Notes: generated by a model not told the origin, from the sequence alone. A stretch of DNA of 36,409 bases from an uncultured Acidiphilium sp. (GCA_902495325.1 CABUWK010000021.1:1-36409); one strand, 5' to 3'. Counted from the stretch's first letter, positions 7,159 to 16,711 are shown. A program made the numbers and translations.

Positions 7159-9255
7159 TTATTCTTTGAAAAGGTCTTTATAGATCTTCGGGAATTTCAC
7201 CACGACGGAATCGTTCGTGCCGTCGATCTTGGCGCCGTCCGTCGTATATTTGTTGATAAAGCTCTGCGCGATGTCGCTGATATATTTATCGGTAACGAGA
7301 TCGACGTTCGCTTTCATGAATTCGTAAGCAACGCTGTTCTTATCCCCGAGATCGGCGGTGAACGCTTCGGCGTCGGCATAGCAACCGTAATCGCCGCGCG
7401 CGGTGCAAAGAACGATATGCAGACCGTATTCGGGAGAAACGAACACCTTATATGCGCCTACGCCGCCGTTCGTTTCGTCCGTCGCAACTTCGCCGCAGGC
7501 TTTCGCGAACGCTTTCACGTACTGCGTGGAAGAAGTGATGGGAGAATACAGATAACCGAGATATTTGTTGAAGTTTCCTTCGTCCGTGCTGAACGCGAAT
7601 TTGAGATCTTCGAAATTATTGAAATCTTCTTTCTTGATCTTCGATTCCGAACCGGTGTAGCCGGCAAGTCTCGCGACAGGATCACCGACCGCGGGAACCG
7701 TAGCCATCTTGTCCGTGCCCATAACCTGACGAACGATCGCTTCGAACTCGCCCACGCTGTAATTTCTCGGTTTTACGCCGGAATAAGCGAAGTGGTTGAT
7801 TTTGTTGCCGTCGTCGTCCGTAGTGGTGTAAGCGGAAACCTTATCGATCGTACCGTTGAATTTCGCAAGCGGACTTTCGGTGTTGTAAACGTAATCGCTC
7901 GAGAAAGTGAATTCGGCGCCGTCATAAGTACCGTAACCGGACTGCACCCAGGAGCTTCTCAGATCTTTCACGACGATGTTGTTCGCAAATGCCTCGATCT
8001 CGGCATTGATCTCGTCGGCGGTTTTATCCTTCTGCGCCTGAATGTCGGAAACGATGGTCTTCTGCTCGTCGCTGAACTGGATAACGAGGTGAGAAACGTA
8101 AGCGTAACCGTAGTTCGGGTTATATACGACAAAGGAGCTCGAACCCACGTTGCCGAGGGCGGTTTCGAGGTCGGAATATTTTCCGGCATATTTGTCCTGC
8201 TGCGCCTGACGAAGGGTCAGATACTGCGTCCAGAGATTCGCGGCGATCTTTTCCTTTTCTTCCGCGGCTTTCGCGGCGTCGTCTTTATAGATCTCGTCCA
8301 CCTTCGTATAGTCGATGTTCGCGTCGTTCTTCAGCCCCTGTTCGTAAAGGGAAACAAGGGAGGATTCCACGCTCGAGATCAGGTTGGATTTAAAATAGGT
8401 AAGACCGAGCACGGAGACCATATCGGTAGCCGTATACGTCTCGCCGCTGTCAAGCACGCCGATCTTCACGAAGTTCTGATACGCCTTTGCGAGGTACTGC
8501 GTTCTGCTGCCCGAAACGTCGATCTTGTTCGCCTTGTATTTCGCGATGTTCTCTTCTTTCTTTTCGTCCGTCTCTTCCTCGTCCTCTTTGTTCATCGTGG
8601 GGGTCGTGCGGGCGGAATAAGTGATCTTTTCGTAATCGTCCGTCGTATCATCCGAAGAATCGGCAAAAGAATCGATCACGGAGTTTACGCTGTCAACGAT
8701 ATCGGAGATCGCTTTCCAGACCTGCTCGCGGGTGGCGAAACGGAAAGCGGGATCGTTCTTACCGACCGTCGTCTTCGAACCGTACGTGTCGATCATATAT
8801 TGGTTAAGGCTGCTCTTTCCCGAAGATTTATAAGCCGCAACGTCCGCTTCGGTCGCGAAAAGACCGAGAAGACCGGCTTCTTTCAGTTCGTTGAAAAGGG
8901 TCGTTCTGTCTTCTTCCGACGGAAGGAGGGAAGAATATTTGTCGATCAGTTCTTTTCTCGACTGCTGCACGATGACGCTGTTCTGGATCAGGTTGTTGAA
9001 AACGAGTTTATAAGCATCCGCCACGGTGTACGAATACTGCTGAACGTAATAATATCCGTAAGAAATATATCCCGCGGTGATCTCCCTCTTATAGATATTC
9101 TCCGCGTCTACCGATTTGTCGATCTGCACGGTTGCCGCGGTACGCGCCATATCCCTGTCCTTATTGACGGTGAAAAGACCGCAGGACGAGAAAGCCGAAA
9201 GGGACAAAGCGGCGGCGCACGTCACGCCGGCAAGTTTAAAGAGCAACTTTTTCAT
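7159..9255 (-). CDS. Large PrsA/SurA-like foldase lipoprotein
   Basis: This is a 698-residue exported protein. The start at 9255 (MKKLLFKLAG) is chosen for the signal peptide and the gggaga ribosome site; the signal ends near Cys25 (AFSSC), a slightly atypical lipobox. The central segment YAYVSHLVIQFSDEQKT resembles the opening strand of parvulin rotamase domains, and VSPEYGLHIVLCTARGDY resembles the closing GYHI strand; between them lies more sequence than usual. The N-terminal helical region (YKLVFNNLIQNSVIVQQSRK) fits the SurA/PrsA chaperone arm. It lies downstream of mfd, where Clostridium species carry a PrsA-type isomerase. At about 700 residues it is roughly twice the usual PrsA length, with an acidic low-complexity insert around 240-255. 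Foldase role is likely; rotamase activity uncertain. Confidence 0.72.
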   Translation of the reverse strand: MKKLLFKLAGVTCAAALSLSAFSSCGLFTVNKDRDMARTAATVQIDKSVDAENIYKREITAGYISYGYYYVQQYSYTVADAYKLVFNNLIQNSVIVQQSRKELIDKYSSLLPSEEDRTTLFNELKEAGLLGLFATEADVAAYKSSGKSSLNQYMIDTYGSKTTVGKNDPAFRFATREQVWKAISDIVDSVNSVIDSFADSSDDTTDDYEKITYSARTTPTMNKEDEEETDEKKEENIAKYKANKIDVSGSRTQYLAKAYQNFVKIGVLDSGETYTATDMVSVLGLTYFKSNLISSVESSLVSLYEQGLKNDANIDYTKVDEIYKDDAAKAAEEKEKIAANLWTQYLTLRQAQQDKYAGKYSDLETALGNVGSSSFVVYNPNYGYAYVSHLVIQFSDEQKTIVSDIQAQKDKTADEINAEIEAFANNIVVKDLRSSWVQSGYGTYDGAEFTFSSDYVYNTESPLAKFNGTIDKVSAYTTTDDDGNKINHFAYSGVKPRNYSVGEFEAIVRQVMGTDKMATVPAVGDPVARLAGYTGSESKIKKEDFNNFEDLKFAFSTDEGNFNKYLGYLYSPITSSTQYVKAFAKACGEVATDETNGGVGAYKVFVSPEYGLHIVLCTARGDYGCYADAEAFTADLGDKNSVAYEFMKANVDLVTDKYISDIAQSFINKYTTDGAKIDGTNDSVVVKFPKIYKDLFKE

Positions 9256-9317
9256 AGATGTCTCCCGAAATGTTAGTTCGTGAATATAACTCGACATTAT
9301 ATTTCGCAATTATAATT

Positions 9318-9346
9318 ATTATACTAAATAAAAAGAAACATTGCAA
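9318..9346 (-). promoter_or_regulatory. SigA-type promoter of the PrsA-like gene
   Basis: On the minus strand TTGCAA (9341-9346) and TATAAT (9318-9323) are 17 bases apart. They sit about 65 bases before the start at 9255, so the foldase gene can be transcribed separately from mfd. Confidence 0.75.
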
Positions 9347-9471
9347 GGCATTTCACGCCGTTTTTTGTGAAAAAGATTAAAAAATTACTTTTTCCGCCTT
9401 GTCATGCCGTTTTTTCATGCGAATCATCCGCCCGAAAGGGTTTTCCCGCGCCGGAAAAGACGGCGAACGGA

Positions 9472-12400
9472 TCATCGATCCGCCGCGGGGTCCACGGAGA
9501 GAAAAGCGGTCATCCGCGCGATCGTTTCTTCCGGCTTCGCGCCGTCCGTACGGAACACCACGACGGGGTTTTCGGCAAACGTGAGCGTGGCGAACGACTT
9601 GAATTTTTCCACGGCGTCGAGAACGCCGTTTCCCTGCAACGCGTCGATCCCGGCGAAAGCGAGCGAAGCGTTTTTGCCCGAAACGACCGCCTTTACCACC
9701 CTCTTCTTTTTCGCCGCGGCTTTCAGTTTCGCGATCGCCACGAGGTTTTCCACTTCGTGCGGGATCGGTCCGTAATTCTCCTCGACGGAAGAAAGGACCC
9801 TTCTCTCGTCCTTTTCGTCCATGATCTCGGCGATCTGTTTGTAACAGTCCATCCGCGAAGACGAATTGGAAATGTAAGCGTCCGGAATATAGGCGTCCGT
9901 CATGATATCGAGCTCGGTGTCGAAATCTTTCGTCACCTCGCCGAGGCTCTCTTTCAGAAGTTTGGAATAGAGCTCGTAACCGATCTTATCCATATGCCCG
10001 TGCTGTTCCCGCCCGAGAACGTTTCCCGCCCCGCGGATCTCGAGATCGCGCATTGCGATCTTGTAACCGCTGCCCATGTCCGTAAATTCCATCAGAGCGG
10101 AAAGCCTTTTATAAGCCGATTCGGCAAGCACTTTCTCCGCATTGAAGGTGAAATAGGCATGCGCCATCACGTTGCTTCTGCCCACCCTGCCTTTCAGCTG
10201 ATACAGGGTGGAAAGCCCGAGCTTGTCGCTATCGATCACGATAAGGGTGTTTGCCTTCGGAAGGTCGATGCCGTTTTCGATGATCGTTGTGGCAACGAGC
10301 ACGTTGTATTCTTCCCGATAGAAACTGAAAATGTTGTTTTCGAGTTCTTTTTTGTCCATCTGCCCGTGACATACGATGAGTTTTGCCTCGGGAAGGATCG
10401 CTTTCACGTTATCGGCAAATTTATAAATGGTCTCCACGCGGTTATACAGGATAAGCACCTGCCCGCCCCGTGCAAGTTCGCGGGAAACGGCGTCGCGGAT
10501 GAGGGCGTCGCTCTCTTCCGTCACGTAGGTCTGCACGGGGATTCTGACTTTGGGCGGCGTCGTGATGGTGCTGATATCGCGGATCCCCGTGAGAGACATA
10601 TGCAGCGTTCTCGGGATGGGCGTCGCGGTCATGGTGAGCGTATCCACGTTATCCTTCAGCAATTTCAGCTTTTCCTTATGCTCCACGCCGAACCGCTGTT
10701 CTTCGTCCAGAACGAGAAGACCGAGGTCTTTGAACCCGATATCCTTTCCGAACAGCCGGTGGGTGCCGATCACGAAGTCGATCTCTCCGTTTTTCAGCCC
10801 TTCGGCGATTTTCGCCTGTTCCGCCGGGGTTTTGAAACGGTTCATGGCGGCAATGCGCACCCCGAATCCTTCGAACCGCTTCAGCGCGCTCATATAGTGC
10901 TGTTCGCACAAAATGGTGGTCGGACAGACGAGCGCCGCCTGTTTGCCGTCCGAAACGGCTTTGAACACGGCGCGGAACGCAACTTCCGTCTTACCGAAGC
11001 CGACGTCTCCGCACAAAAGGCGATCCATCACCTTCTCGCTTTCCATGTCGGCGCGGATCTCCGCAACGGATTGCAGTTGGTCTTCCGTCGGCTCGAATTC
11101 GAAACAGTTGTCGAATTCCTCCGTCAGTTCGTTATCGGGAGAGAACACGAAACCCTTCTTCTCTTTTCTCGCCCGGTACAGCTTTTTCAGGTTGATCGTC
11201 ATTTCGGCGATGGAAGCGCGCGCGCGTTCCTTGATGCGCTCGAACTCCTTGCCGCCGATGCGGTTGAGCGTCGGCTTTTCCCCGCCGCCCACATATTTGG
11301 TCAGCTTATCCAGCTGGTCCACGCCGACGTACAGCATATCGCCGCCGAGATATTGCACGGCAACGTAATCCTTCGTTCCTTCCTGGGTGGAAATTCTCTT
11401 CACGCCCGAAACATAGCCGATCCCGTGAACCTCGTGCACGGCGAAATCGCCGACTTCGGGCGCCTGGAACAGATCGTTCCTGCGCTTGCGGATCTTTTTG
11501 TCCGCGCGCCGTTCGAGGTAGATATCCCCCGTGCCGATCACGACCGTTTTCGGTCCGTGAAGCACGAGCCCCGTCGGCAGGAAATAAGACGTCACAACCA
11601 CCGAGCCGGGGTAAAGTTCCGCCGTATCGCTCCTCGTCGCCGTGATGCCGCGGGCAGCCATATCCTCGCACAGTTTTTCGGCGCGGCGTTCGTTCCCGCA
11701 GGCGATCAGCACTTTATACGCCCCGAATTTCCAGTTGGAAACGTCGGTAAACAGATCGTCCGGTTTTACGGAGTATCTCGCCACGGGCGAACAACGGATC
11801 GAAAAGGTTTTCAAAGGATTGAAAAAGCCGATCGCCGTGGTAATGTTCTGAAAGGCGATCTGCCGTTTCTCGTTGAATTTCGCGATCAGTTTCTCTCCGT
11901 CGCCCTGTTGCAGAACGGTAAAATCGAACGCCTTGCCCGCGCGGCTTAAAGAAAGGCACCGTTCGGTATGCTCTTTCACGACGGCGGAAAGGTTATCTCT
12001 CAGCAGTTTGCATTCGTCGTAACACACGACGGTATCTTCCGGAAGATAGGAAAAAATATCCCCGCCGACAGACGGCACGACGGGCATCAGAAACTGCAGA
12101 GAATCGTCGAAATTTTCCGCGTCGAGTTTTTCCTCGAGTTCCGCAGCGATCTTCTTCGCCTCGTCCCGCACGATCAGCGTTCTGAATTTTCTCAGCGAAG
12201 TCTCTATCCTTTCTTTCAGAAAGGGCACGTCTTCCCTGCGGATGAGAACGTCCGTCGCGGGAACGATCGTAACCGAGGAAACCGCCGTTTTTTCGCTTTT
12301 GTCCGCTATGTCGTATTTCCGGATCGCTTCCGCTTCGTCGCCGAAAAAGTCGATGCGGTACACCTCGTCGGAATCGACGGGAAACACTTCGAAAATATCC

Positions 12401-12903
12401 CCGCGCATGGCGAACGTCCCTTTGCTTTCCGCAAACTCTTCCCTTTTGTATCCCGCGGAAGAGAGAAAATTCGCCAGCTCGTAAATATCGTAATTCCCGC
12501 CCTTTTCCACCGTAACGGAAGGAAGTTCTTTCGGAAAGAGCTGTAAAAGACTTTCGAACGTCGCCACGACTTTTCTCGCCCCCCGCTTTATGCGGCAAAG
12601 GGCTTCGATCCTGCGGTATAAAGAAGATTTGTCGAATGCGTTTTTATAGAGAAGAACGTCGTCTTTGGCGGGGAGAAACACCACGTCTTCCCCGCAGATC
12701 GCCTTCATCTCGTCCGCCACCTTCATGCCGTAAAGGGGATCTTTCACGAGGTAGAGAACGGGCGCGTCGAGCATCGCCGCGATCAGGCATTTTTCGGCAA
12801 ACGTAACGCCGAAAACCGCAGAGGATTGTCCGCTGCGGATGCTTTGTCCGATCGACGAAAAATCGTCGCCCAAAGTTTCGAATTTAAAATAATCTCTGAA
12901 CAT
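9472..12903 (-). CDS. mfd: Transcription-repair coupling factor Mfd
   Basis: This 1143-residue protein is of normal Mfd length. The N-terminal UvrB-like part is followed by the RNA-polymerase-interacting region (DFAVHEVHGIGYVSGVKRI) and a RecG-type helicase core: Walker A GDVGFGKTE near residues 633-641, DEEQ near 733, and TMTATPIPRTLHMSLTGIRD. The TRCF domain closes the protein. Mfd pushes stalled RNA polymerase off damaged DNA and recruits UvrA. It lies 40 bases downstream of pth, an order shared with Clostridium and Bacillus. About 215 bases separate it from the PrsA-like gene, with a new promoter between, so the unit may divide there. Confidence 0.98.
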   Translation of the reverse strand: MFRDYFKFETLGDDFSSIGQSIRSGQSSAVFGVTFAEKCLIAAMLDAPVLYLVKDPLYGMKVADEMKAICGEDVVFLPAKDDVLLYKNAFDKSSLYRRIEALCRIKRGARKVVATFESLLQLFPKELPSVTVEKGGNYDIYELANFLSSAGYKREEFAESKGTFAMRGDIFEVFPVDSDEVYRIDFFGDEAEAIRKYDIADKSEKTAVSSVTIVPATDVLIRREDVPFLKERIETSLRKFRTLIVRDEAKKIAAELEEKLDAENFDDSLQFLMPVVPSVGGDIFSYLPEDTVVCYDECKLLRDNLSAVVKEHTERCLSLSRAGKAFDFTVLQQGDGEKLIAKFNEKRQIAFQNITTAIGFFNPLKTFSIRCSPVARYSVKPDDLFTDVSNWKFGAYKVLIACGNERRAEKLCEDMAARGITATRSDTAELYPGSVVVTSYFLPTGLVLHGPKTVVIGTGDIYLERRADKKIRKRRNDLFQAPEVGDFAVHEVHGIGYVSGVKRISTQEGTKDYVAVQYLGGDMLYVGVDQLDKLTKYVGGGEKPTLNRIGGKEFERIKERARASIAEMTINLKKLYRARKEKKGFVFSPDNELTEEFDNCFEFEPTEDQLQSVAEIRADMESEKVMDRLLCGDVGFGKTEVAFRAVFKAVSDGKQAALVCPTTILCEQHYMSALKRFEGFGVRIAAMNRFKTPAEQAKIAEGLKNGEIDFVIGTHRLFGKDIGFKDLGLLVLDEEQRFGVEHKEKLKLLKDNVDTLTMTATPIPRTLHMSLTGIRDISTITTPPKVRIPVQTYVTEESDALIRDAVSRELARGGQVLILYNRVETIYKFADNVKAILPEAKLIVCHGQMDKKELENNIFSFYREEYNVLVATTIIENGIDLPKANTLIVIDSDKLGLSTLYQLKGRVGRSNVMAHAYFTFNAEKVLAESAYKRLSALMEFTDMGSGYKIAMRDLEIRGAGNVLGREQHGHMDKIGYELYSKLLKESLGEVTKDFDTELDIMTDAYIPDAYISNSSSRMDCYKQIAEIMDEKDERRVLSSVEENYGPIPHEVENLVAIAKLKAAAKKKRVVKAVVSGKNASLAFAGIDALQGNGVLDAVEKFKSFATLTFAENPVVVFRTDGAKPEETIARMTAFLSVDPAADR

Positions 12904-12943
12904 AGGAATCGTTTTTCCGCGTATGCAGAAACAAAAACGGCTT

Positions 12944-13507
12944 TTATCCGTTATAAGCGCACATCAGTTTTTCCGTCGATTCGCCGCGGATAAAACCTTC
13001 CGCCGCGAGAACGGCTTTCCCGATCGAAGTTTTAAACGCCGCCTCGTCCTCTTTGCGGATATCCGAAAGCACGTAATCGATCACGGAAAGATTCGTGGCG
13101 ACAGGTTTCGTGCCGACGCGGATGCGGGGAAAATCGGTCGTGCCGAGTTCTTTCACGATATTGCGCATGCCGTTATGCGTGCCGGAAGACCCGGACGGGC
13201 GGATCCTCAGCGAGCCGATGGGCAGATCGAGATCGTCGTAAATCACGAGCACGTTTTTTGTCGGGATCTTATAAAAATCCACCGTTTCGCGGATGCTTTC
13301 GCCCGAAAGATTCATATACGTCTGCGGTTTTAAAAACAGAACTTTTTCCCCGTCGATCTTCTTTTCCGCGATCAGCCCTTTGAAAGCCTTTTTACCGAAC
13401 TCCGCTCCGAATTTTTCCGCGAGCAGTTCCACCGCCATAAAGCCGATGTTGTGAAGGGTTTTCAGATATTCTTTCCCGGGGTTTCCGAGCCCCGCTATCA
13501 GATACAT
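12944..13507 (-). CDS. pth: Peptidyl-tRNA hydrolase
   Basis: The protein has 187 residues and all active-site landmarks: GLGNPGKEYLKTLHNIGF at the N-terminus (Asn9, catalytic His19), VIYDDLDLPIGSLRIR with the Asp pair near 92, and SSGTHNGMRNI with the binding Asn near 115. It releases peptides from prematurely dropped peptidyl-tRNAs. GGGAGG is about ten bases before the ATG. It starts 25 bases after the prs terminator; no clear promoter is seen in that gap, so expression may rely on readthrough. Confidence 0.97.
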   Translation of the reverse strand: MYLIAGLGNPGKEYLKTLHNIGFMAVELLAEKFGAEFGKKAFKGLIAEKKIDGEKVLFLKPQTYMNLSGESIRETVDFYKIPTKNVLVIYDDLDLPIGSLRIRPSGSSGTHNGMRNIVKELGTTDFPRIRVGTKPVATNLSVIDYVLSDIRKEDEAAFKTSIGKAVLAAEGFIRGESTEKLMCAYNG

Positions 13508-13531
13508 GTTTTCTTATCCTCCCGGAAAGGC

Positions 13532-13560
13532 AAAAACGGGCGGCATGGATTTTGCCGCCC
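13532..13560 (-). terminator. Rho-independent terminator after prs
   Basis: Minus-strand stem gggcggc / gccgccc (13538-13544, 13554-13560), 9-base loop, then a T-rich tail starting g-ttttt-gcc. A second hairpin with gccggt / accggc arms lies just upstream (about 13570-13592). It separates prs from pth. Confidence 0.8.
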
Positions 13561-13606
13561 GGACAAGCCGCCGGTCGCGTTTCCAACCGGCAAAGCCCTT
13601 TCGTTA

Positions 13607-14557
13607 TCAGTTGTCGTAAATATCGGACATCTTCTTGTCCAGATAAATGTTTTCGATCGCCGTAGCGAAAAGTTTCGCAACCGAAAGAACTTTGATCTTC
13701 GGGATCTGCTTTTCTTCCGTCAGCAGAACGCTGTCGAGCACGACGAGTTCGTTGATGTGAGAATTCTGCAATCTTTCGATGGCGGGTCCGCTTAAAACCG
13801 CATGAGAGCAGCAGGCGTAAATTTCGCTTGCGCCGTGGTTATAAAGAGCTTCCGCGCCCTGGCAGATCGTGCCGGCGGTATCGATCATATCGTCCACCAT
13901 CAGGCACTTCTTGCCCTTCACGTCGCCGATGATGTTCATGACTTCCAGCTGGTTCGCCTTCGGTCTTCTCTTATCGATGATCGCCATGGGGCAATTGAGT
14001 TTGGTTGCGACCGCTCTCGCGCGGGCAACGGAACCTACGTCGGGGGAAATGATCATGAAATCGTCGTCCACCTTGTCTTTGAACGCTTTGTAAAGGATGG
14101 GACCGCCGAGCAGATTGTCCACGGGAATATCGAAAAAGCCCTGGATCTGCGCCGCGTGAAGGTCCATCGTAAGAACTCTGTCCGCACCGGCGGAAGTAAT
14201 GATGTCTGCCACGAGTTTTGCCGTGATGGGATCGCGGGATCTTGCTTTTCTGTCCTGTCTCGCGTAACCGAAATAGGGGATCACCGCCGTAATTCTGCCC
14301 GCGGACGCTCTGCGCGCCGCATCGATCATAATGAGAAGTTCCATCAGATTCTCGTTCACGGGAGCGCAGGTAGACTGAATGATGAATACGTCTCTTCCTC
14401 TCACGGTTTCGCAGAGATGAACGCTCGTTTCACCGTCGCTGAAATGCCCGACTTCCACTTCGCTTAAAGGAATGTGGAGTTCTCTGGCGATCGCTTCCGC
14501 AAGCTTTTTGTTGGAATTGCCCGCAAAAAGCTTAATTTCTGTGCTGTGTGTAATCAT
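13607..14557 (-). CDS. prs: Ribose-phosphate pyrophosphokinase (PRPP synthase)
   Basis: This 316-residue enzyme makes PRPP from ribose 5-phosphate and ATP for nucleotide, histidine and tryptophan synthesis. Class I features are clear: the N-terminal KLFAGNSNKKLAEAIARELH, YFGYARQDRKARSRDPITAK (flexible loop), DLHAAQIQGFFDIPVDNL, and the PRPP-binding loop CLMVDDMIDTAGTI. Length is normal. It stands as its own unit with a promoter at 14663-14692 and a terminator at 13532-13560. GGAGGAAG lies just before the ATG. Confidence 0.98.
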   Translation of the reverse strand: MITHSTEIKLFAGNSNKKLAEAIARELHIPLSEVEVGHFSDGETSVHLCETVRGRDVFIIQSTCAPVNENLMELLIMIDAARRASAGRITAVIPYFGYARQDRKARSRDPITAKLVADIITSAGADRVLTMDLHAAQIQGFFDIPVDNLLGGPILYKAFKDKVDDDFMIISPDVGSVARARAVATKLNCPMAIIDKRRPKANQLEVMNIIGDVKGKKCLMVDDMIDTAGTICQGAEALYNHGASEIYACCSHAVLSGPAIERLQNSHINELVVLDSVLLTEEKQIPKIKVLSVAKLFATAIENIYLDKKMSDIYDN

Positions 14558-14662
14558 TGCTTCCTCCGAAGAATTTCATCCCGAACGGGAACGCTCTCCG
14601 CGTATGCTCGTGCGGCTTCCGTTATGTCCGCAACCGCCCGGACGAGACATATTTACTTATAT

Positions 14663-14692
14663 ATTATATAGCAATCAAACCAATGTTGGCAA
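14663..14692 (-). promoter_or_regulatory. SigA-type promoter of prs
   Basis: On the minus strand TTGCCA (14687-14692) and TATAAT (14663-14668) are 18 bases apart, about 105 bases before the prs start. An overlapping TATATA with 16-base spacing could also serve as the -10. Confidence 0.65.
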
Positions 14693-14767
14693 GCGAATGA
14701 GCGTCCTTTTGCTTTTTTGTTGAATTTGTATGAAAAAAAAGAGCAAACTGACGAATTCCGACCCCGG

Positions 14768-15274
14768 TCACCCGGGGTTTCCGAAAGTTTCTTCCCCGCT
14801 CTTTTCCTTTTCCGCCGGTTTTTTTCTTCTGGCTCTGAAGAAATTTTTCAATATGGCGGAACACTCCTCTTCGAGAAGTCCGCCTTCCCATTCCGCCACG
14901 TGATTCAGTCCGCTTTCCTCGAGAATGGAAAACTTGCTGCAAACGCCCCCGCCTTTCGGCTCGTATGCGCCGAAGTAAACTTTTCCGATCCTCGCGTTGG
15001 CGATCGCCCCCGCGCACATCGCGCACGGTTCCAACGTGACGTACATCACCGCGTCCGGAAGCCGCCAGTCCTTTTTTTTACGGCAGGCTTTTTCGATCGC
15101 GAGGATCTCCGCGTGCGCCGTCGCGATCCGTTTCGTCTGTCTGAGGTTGTGCGCCCGCGCGACGATCTTTCCGTTTTCCGCGATCACGCAGCCGATCGGG
15201 ATCTCTTCCTTTCTTTCGGCTTTCATCGCCTCTCTCAAGGCGGCGCGCATCATTTTTTCGTTAAAGTCGATCAT
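14768..15274 (-). CDS. tadA: tRNA adenosine(34) deaminase
   Basis: This 168-residue protein belongs to the cytidine/deoxycytidylate deaminase fold and matches TadA: zinc and catalytic motif TAHAEILAI (His, Glu) and LEPCAMCAGAI (two Cys), plus RIGKVYFGAYEPKGG. It converts A34 to inosine in the tRNA-Arg anticodon. The last 20 residues are a charged tail. It is last in the long unit that begins with the lipase-like gene at 25320, starting 33 bases after rlmH. A ccccgg / ccgggg hairpin spans its own stop codon. Confidence 0.95.
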   Translation of the reverse strand: MIDFNEKMMRAALREAMKAERKEEIPIGCVIAENGKIVARAHNLRQTKRIATAHAEILAIEKACRKKKDWRLPDAVMYVTLEPCAMCAGAIANARIGKVYFGAYEPKGGGVCSKFSILEESGLNHVAEWEGGLLEEECSAILKNFFRARRKKPAEKEKSGEETFGNPG

Positions 15275-15306
15275 ACAACACCTTCGGCTTCCCTTATTTC
15301 TGTCTC

Positions 15307-15783
15307 TTATTTATGATATTCCGACCCCGCCAGGATGGAAAAGGCGCGGTAGATCTGCTCGCACGCGATCAGCCTCATCAACGCGTGCGGAAAAGTCATG
15401 TCCGAAAAAGAGATCCTGTCCCGGCAACGCTTTTTCAATTCTTCGTCGATCCCGTAACTGCCGCCGATCAGAAAAGTGATCTCCCCTTCGCCGGAAGCCG
15501 TCAGTTTTCCGATCGTCTGAGCCAGTTTTTCGGAAGAAAGTTTCCTTCCTTCCACGGCGAGGGCGATCGTATATCCCTTCGCCGCTTTCGAAAGTCTTTC
15601 CCCTTCCGTCTTCAGGATTTTCGCAATCGACGCACCGTCCGGGCGGTCGTTGAAATTCTCCTCTTTCACTTCCGCGATCTCGAATTCGCAATAGCGGGAA
15701 AGCCGTTTGGCGTATTCCGCGATCCCTTCGCGGAAATAACTTTCCTTCACTTTTCCCACGGCGGCGACCCTGATTTTTATCAT
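15307..15783 (-). CDS. rlmH: 23S rRNA (pseudouridine1915-N3)-methyltransferase
   Basis: The protein has 158 residues, the standard RlmH length. It starts IKIRVAAVGKVKESYFREGI, contains the SAM-binding knot FLIGGSYGIDEELKKR, the segment SFSDMTFPHALMRLIACEQI, and ends in the characteristic YHK. It methylates pseudouridine 1915 in helix 69 of 23S rRNA on assembled ribosomes. It begins 4 bases after the CPBP gene, which points to coupled translation. Confidence 0.97.
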   Translation of the reverse strand: MIKIRVAAVGKVKESYFREGIAEYAKRLSRYCEFEIAEVKEENFNDRPDGASIAKILKTEGERLSKAAKGYTIALAVEGRKLSSEKLAQTIGKLTASGEGEITFLIGGSYGIDEELKKRCRDRISFSDMTFPHALMRLIACEQIYRAFSILAGSEYHK

Positions 15784-15787
15784 ACCG

Positions 15788-16711
15788 TCACCCCCGCGAA
15801 ACGACGAGCTGGGCGATCCACATCACCACGCAGATCGCGATCCCGGCAAACGCCCGCCAGAAAAACGCAAGTCTGTTCCCTTCCGTCCGTTCCCTTTCCT
15901 TCCGGGCGGAAAGAAACACGCCGAGAACGATCGAGCCGATCCCGAGCACGGCGAGAACGATTTTTACGGGCAAACCGAAATCCAACGCGCCGGGCGCGAA
16001 AAATTCAAACGTTACGATGAGAAGATTGTTGAGAAAATGTACCGCCGCGGAAGGGAGCAGCGATCCGCTTTTCAGCGCGAGAAAGGTAAACAGCGCGCCC
16101 ACGCATAACTGATAAGGAGTTTGCGCGGGGTTCATGTGGAAAAGGGAAAACAACACCCCGCCCGCAAGGCAGGCTTCCCACGTCGGAAGAAAGGTCAGCC
16201 CTTTTGCGATAATACCGCGGAAAGAGATTTCTTCCGCGATCGCCGGGAGAAGACACACGCCGAGAACCGTTAAAATAAAATTCGCGGGCGTGAGAGAGGG
16301 AAACGCGATCTCCGTATAGCGATACCCCGCCGTTTTTCCGAGAAAGGATATAAACAGAGAATTGAGAGAAGACAGACCGAAAAACATACCGAAAAAAATC
16401 AGCGCGGCGGAAAACCATGCCCTTTTGTCGGGAGCTTTGCAGAAAGCCCGTACGTCGTAAAGCCCGACGATCTTCATAAACAAAAAGCTTAAAAGAAGGA
16501 TCGCCGCGGGGGTCACGAAAAAGGAAAAGACGCGGTAACCGTCCGTCTGCGTCAGTTCGTTCATCCGGTCGCCGCCTCCGGTCACCCCCGTGACCACGGC
16601 GGAAACGAGCACGGTAACAAGGATCAGAAGAAGGGCGAGAAAGCTGAAATACATTCCGCCCGCTTTGTCATAACCGCCGATATAAGTCGGTAAACGATCG
16701 TTTTTTTTCAT
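15788..16711 (-). CDS. CPBP-family intramembrane metalloprotease
   Basis: This 307-residue protein has about eight hydrophobic segments. The CPBP (Abi/Rce1-like) motifs are all present: EEISFRGIIAKG (EExxxR), VLFSLFHMN (FxxxH) and AAVHFLNNLL (HxxxN). The family cleaves membrane or prenylated substrates in eukaryotes; bacterial members act in bacteriocin immunity, surface display or signalling, and many are uncharacterised. It starts 3 bases past the ABC transporter stop, so the two are probably made together. GGAG lies ten bases before the ATG. Substrate unknown. Confidence 0.9.
   Translation of the reverse strand: MKKNDRLPTYIGGYDKAGGMYFSFLALLLILVTVLVSAVVTGVTGGGDRMNELTQTDGYRVFSFFVTPAAILLLSFLFMKIVGLYDVRAFCKAPDKRAWFSAALIFFGMFFGLSSLNSLFISFLGKTAGYRYTEIAFPSLTPANFILTVLGVCLLPAIAEEISFRGIIAKGLTFLPTWEACLAGGVLFSLFHMNPAQTPYQLCVGALFTFLALKSGSLLPSAAVHFLNNLLIVTFEFFAPGALDFGLPVKIVLAVLGIGSIVLGVFLSARKERERTEGNRLAFFWRAFAGIAICVVMWIAQLVVSRG

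Noticed and set aside
7138..9276. Very long plus-strand open frame opposite the PrsA-like gene
   Set aside because: It is a mirror of codon bias in the real gene. Composition is rich in Arg, Phe, Val and His without a recognisable domain, and the minus frame has a signal peptide, ribosome site and promoter.
9367..11949. Very long plus-strand open frame opposite mfd
   Set aside because: mfd is unmistakable on the minus strand. The plus frame has shadow-type composition and no domain.
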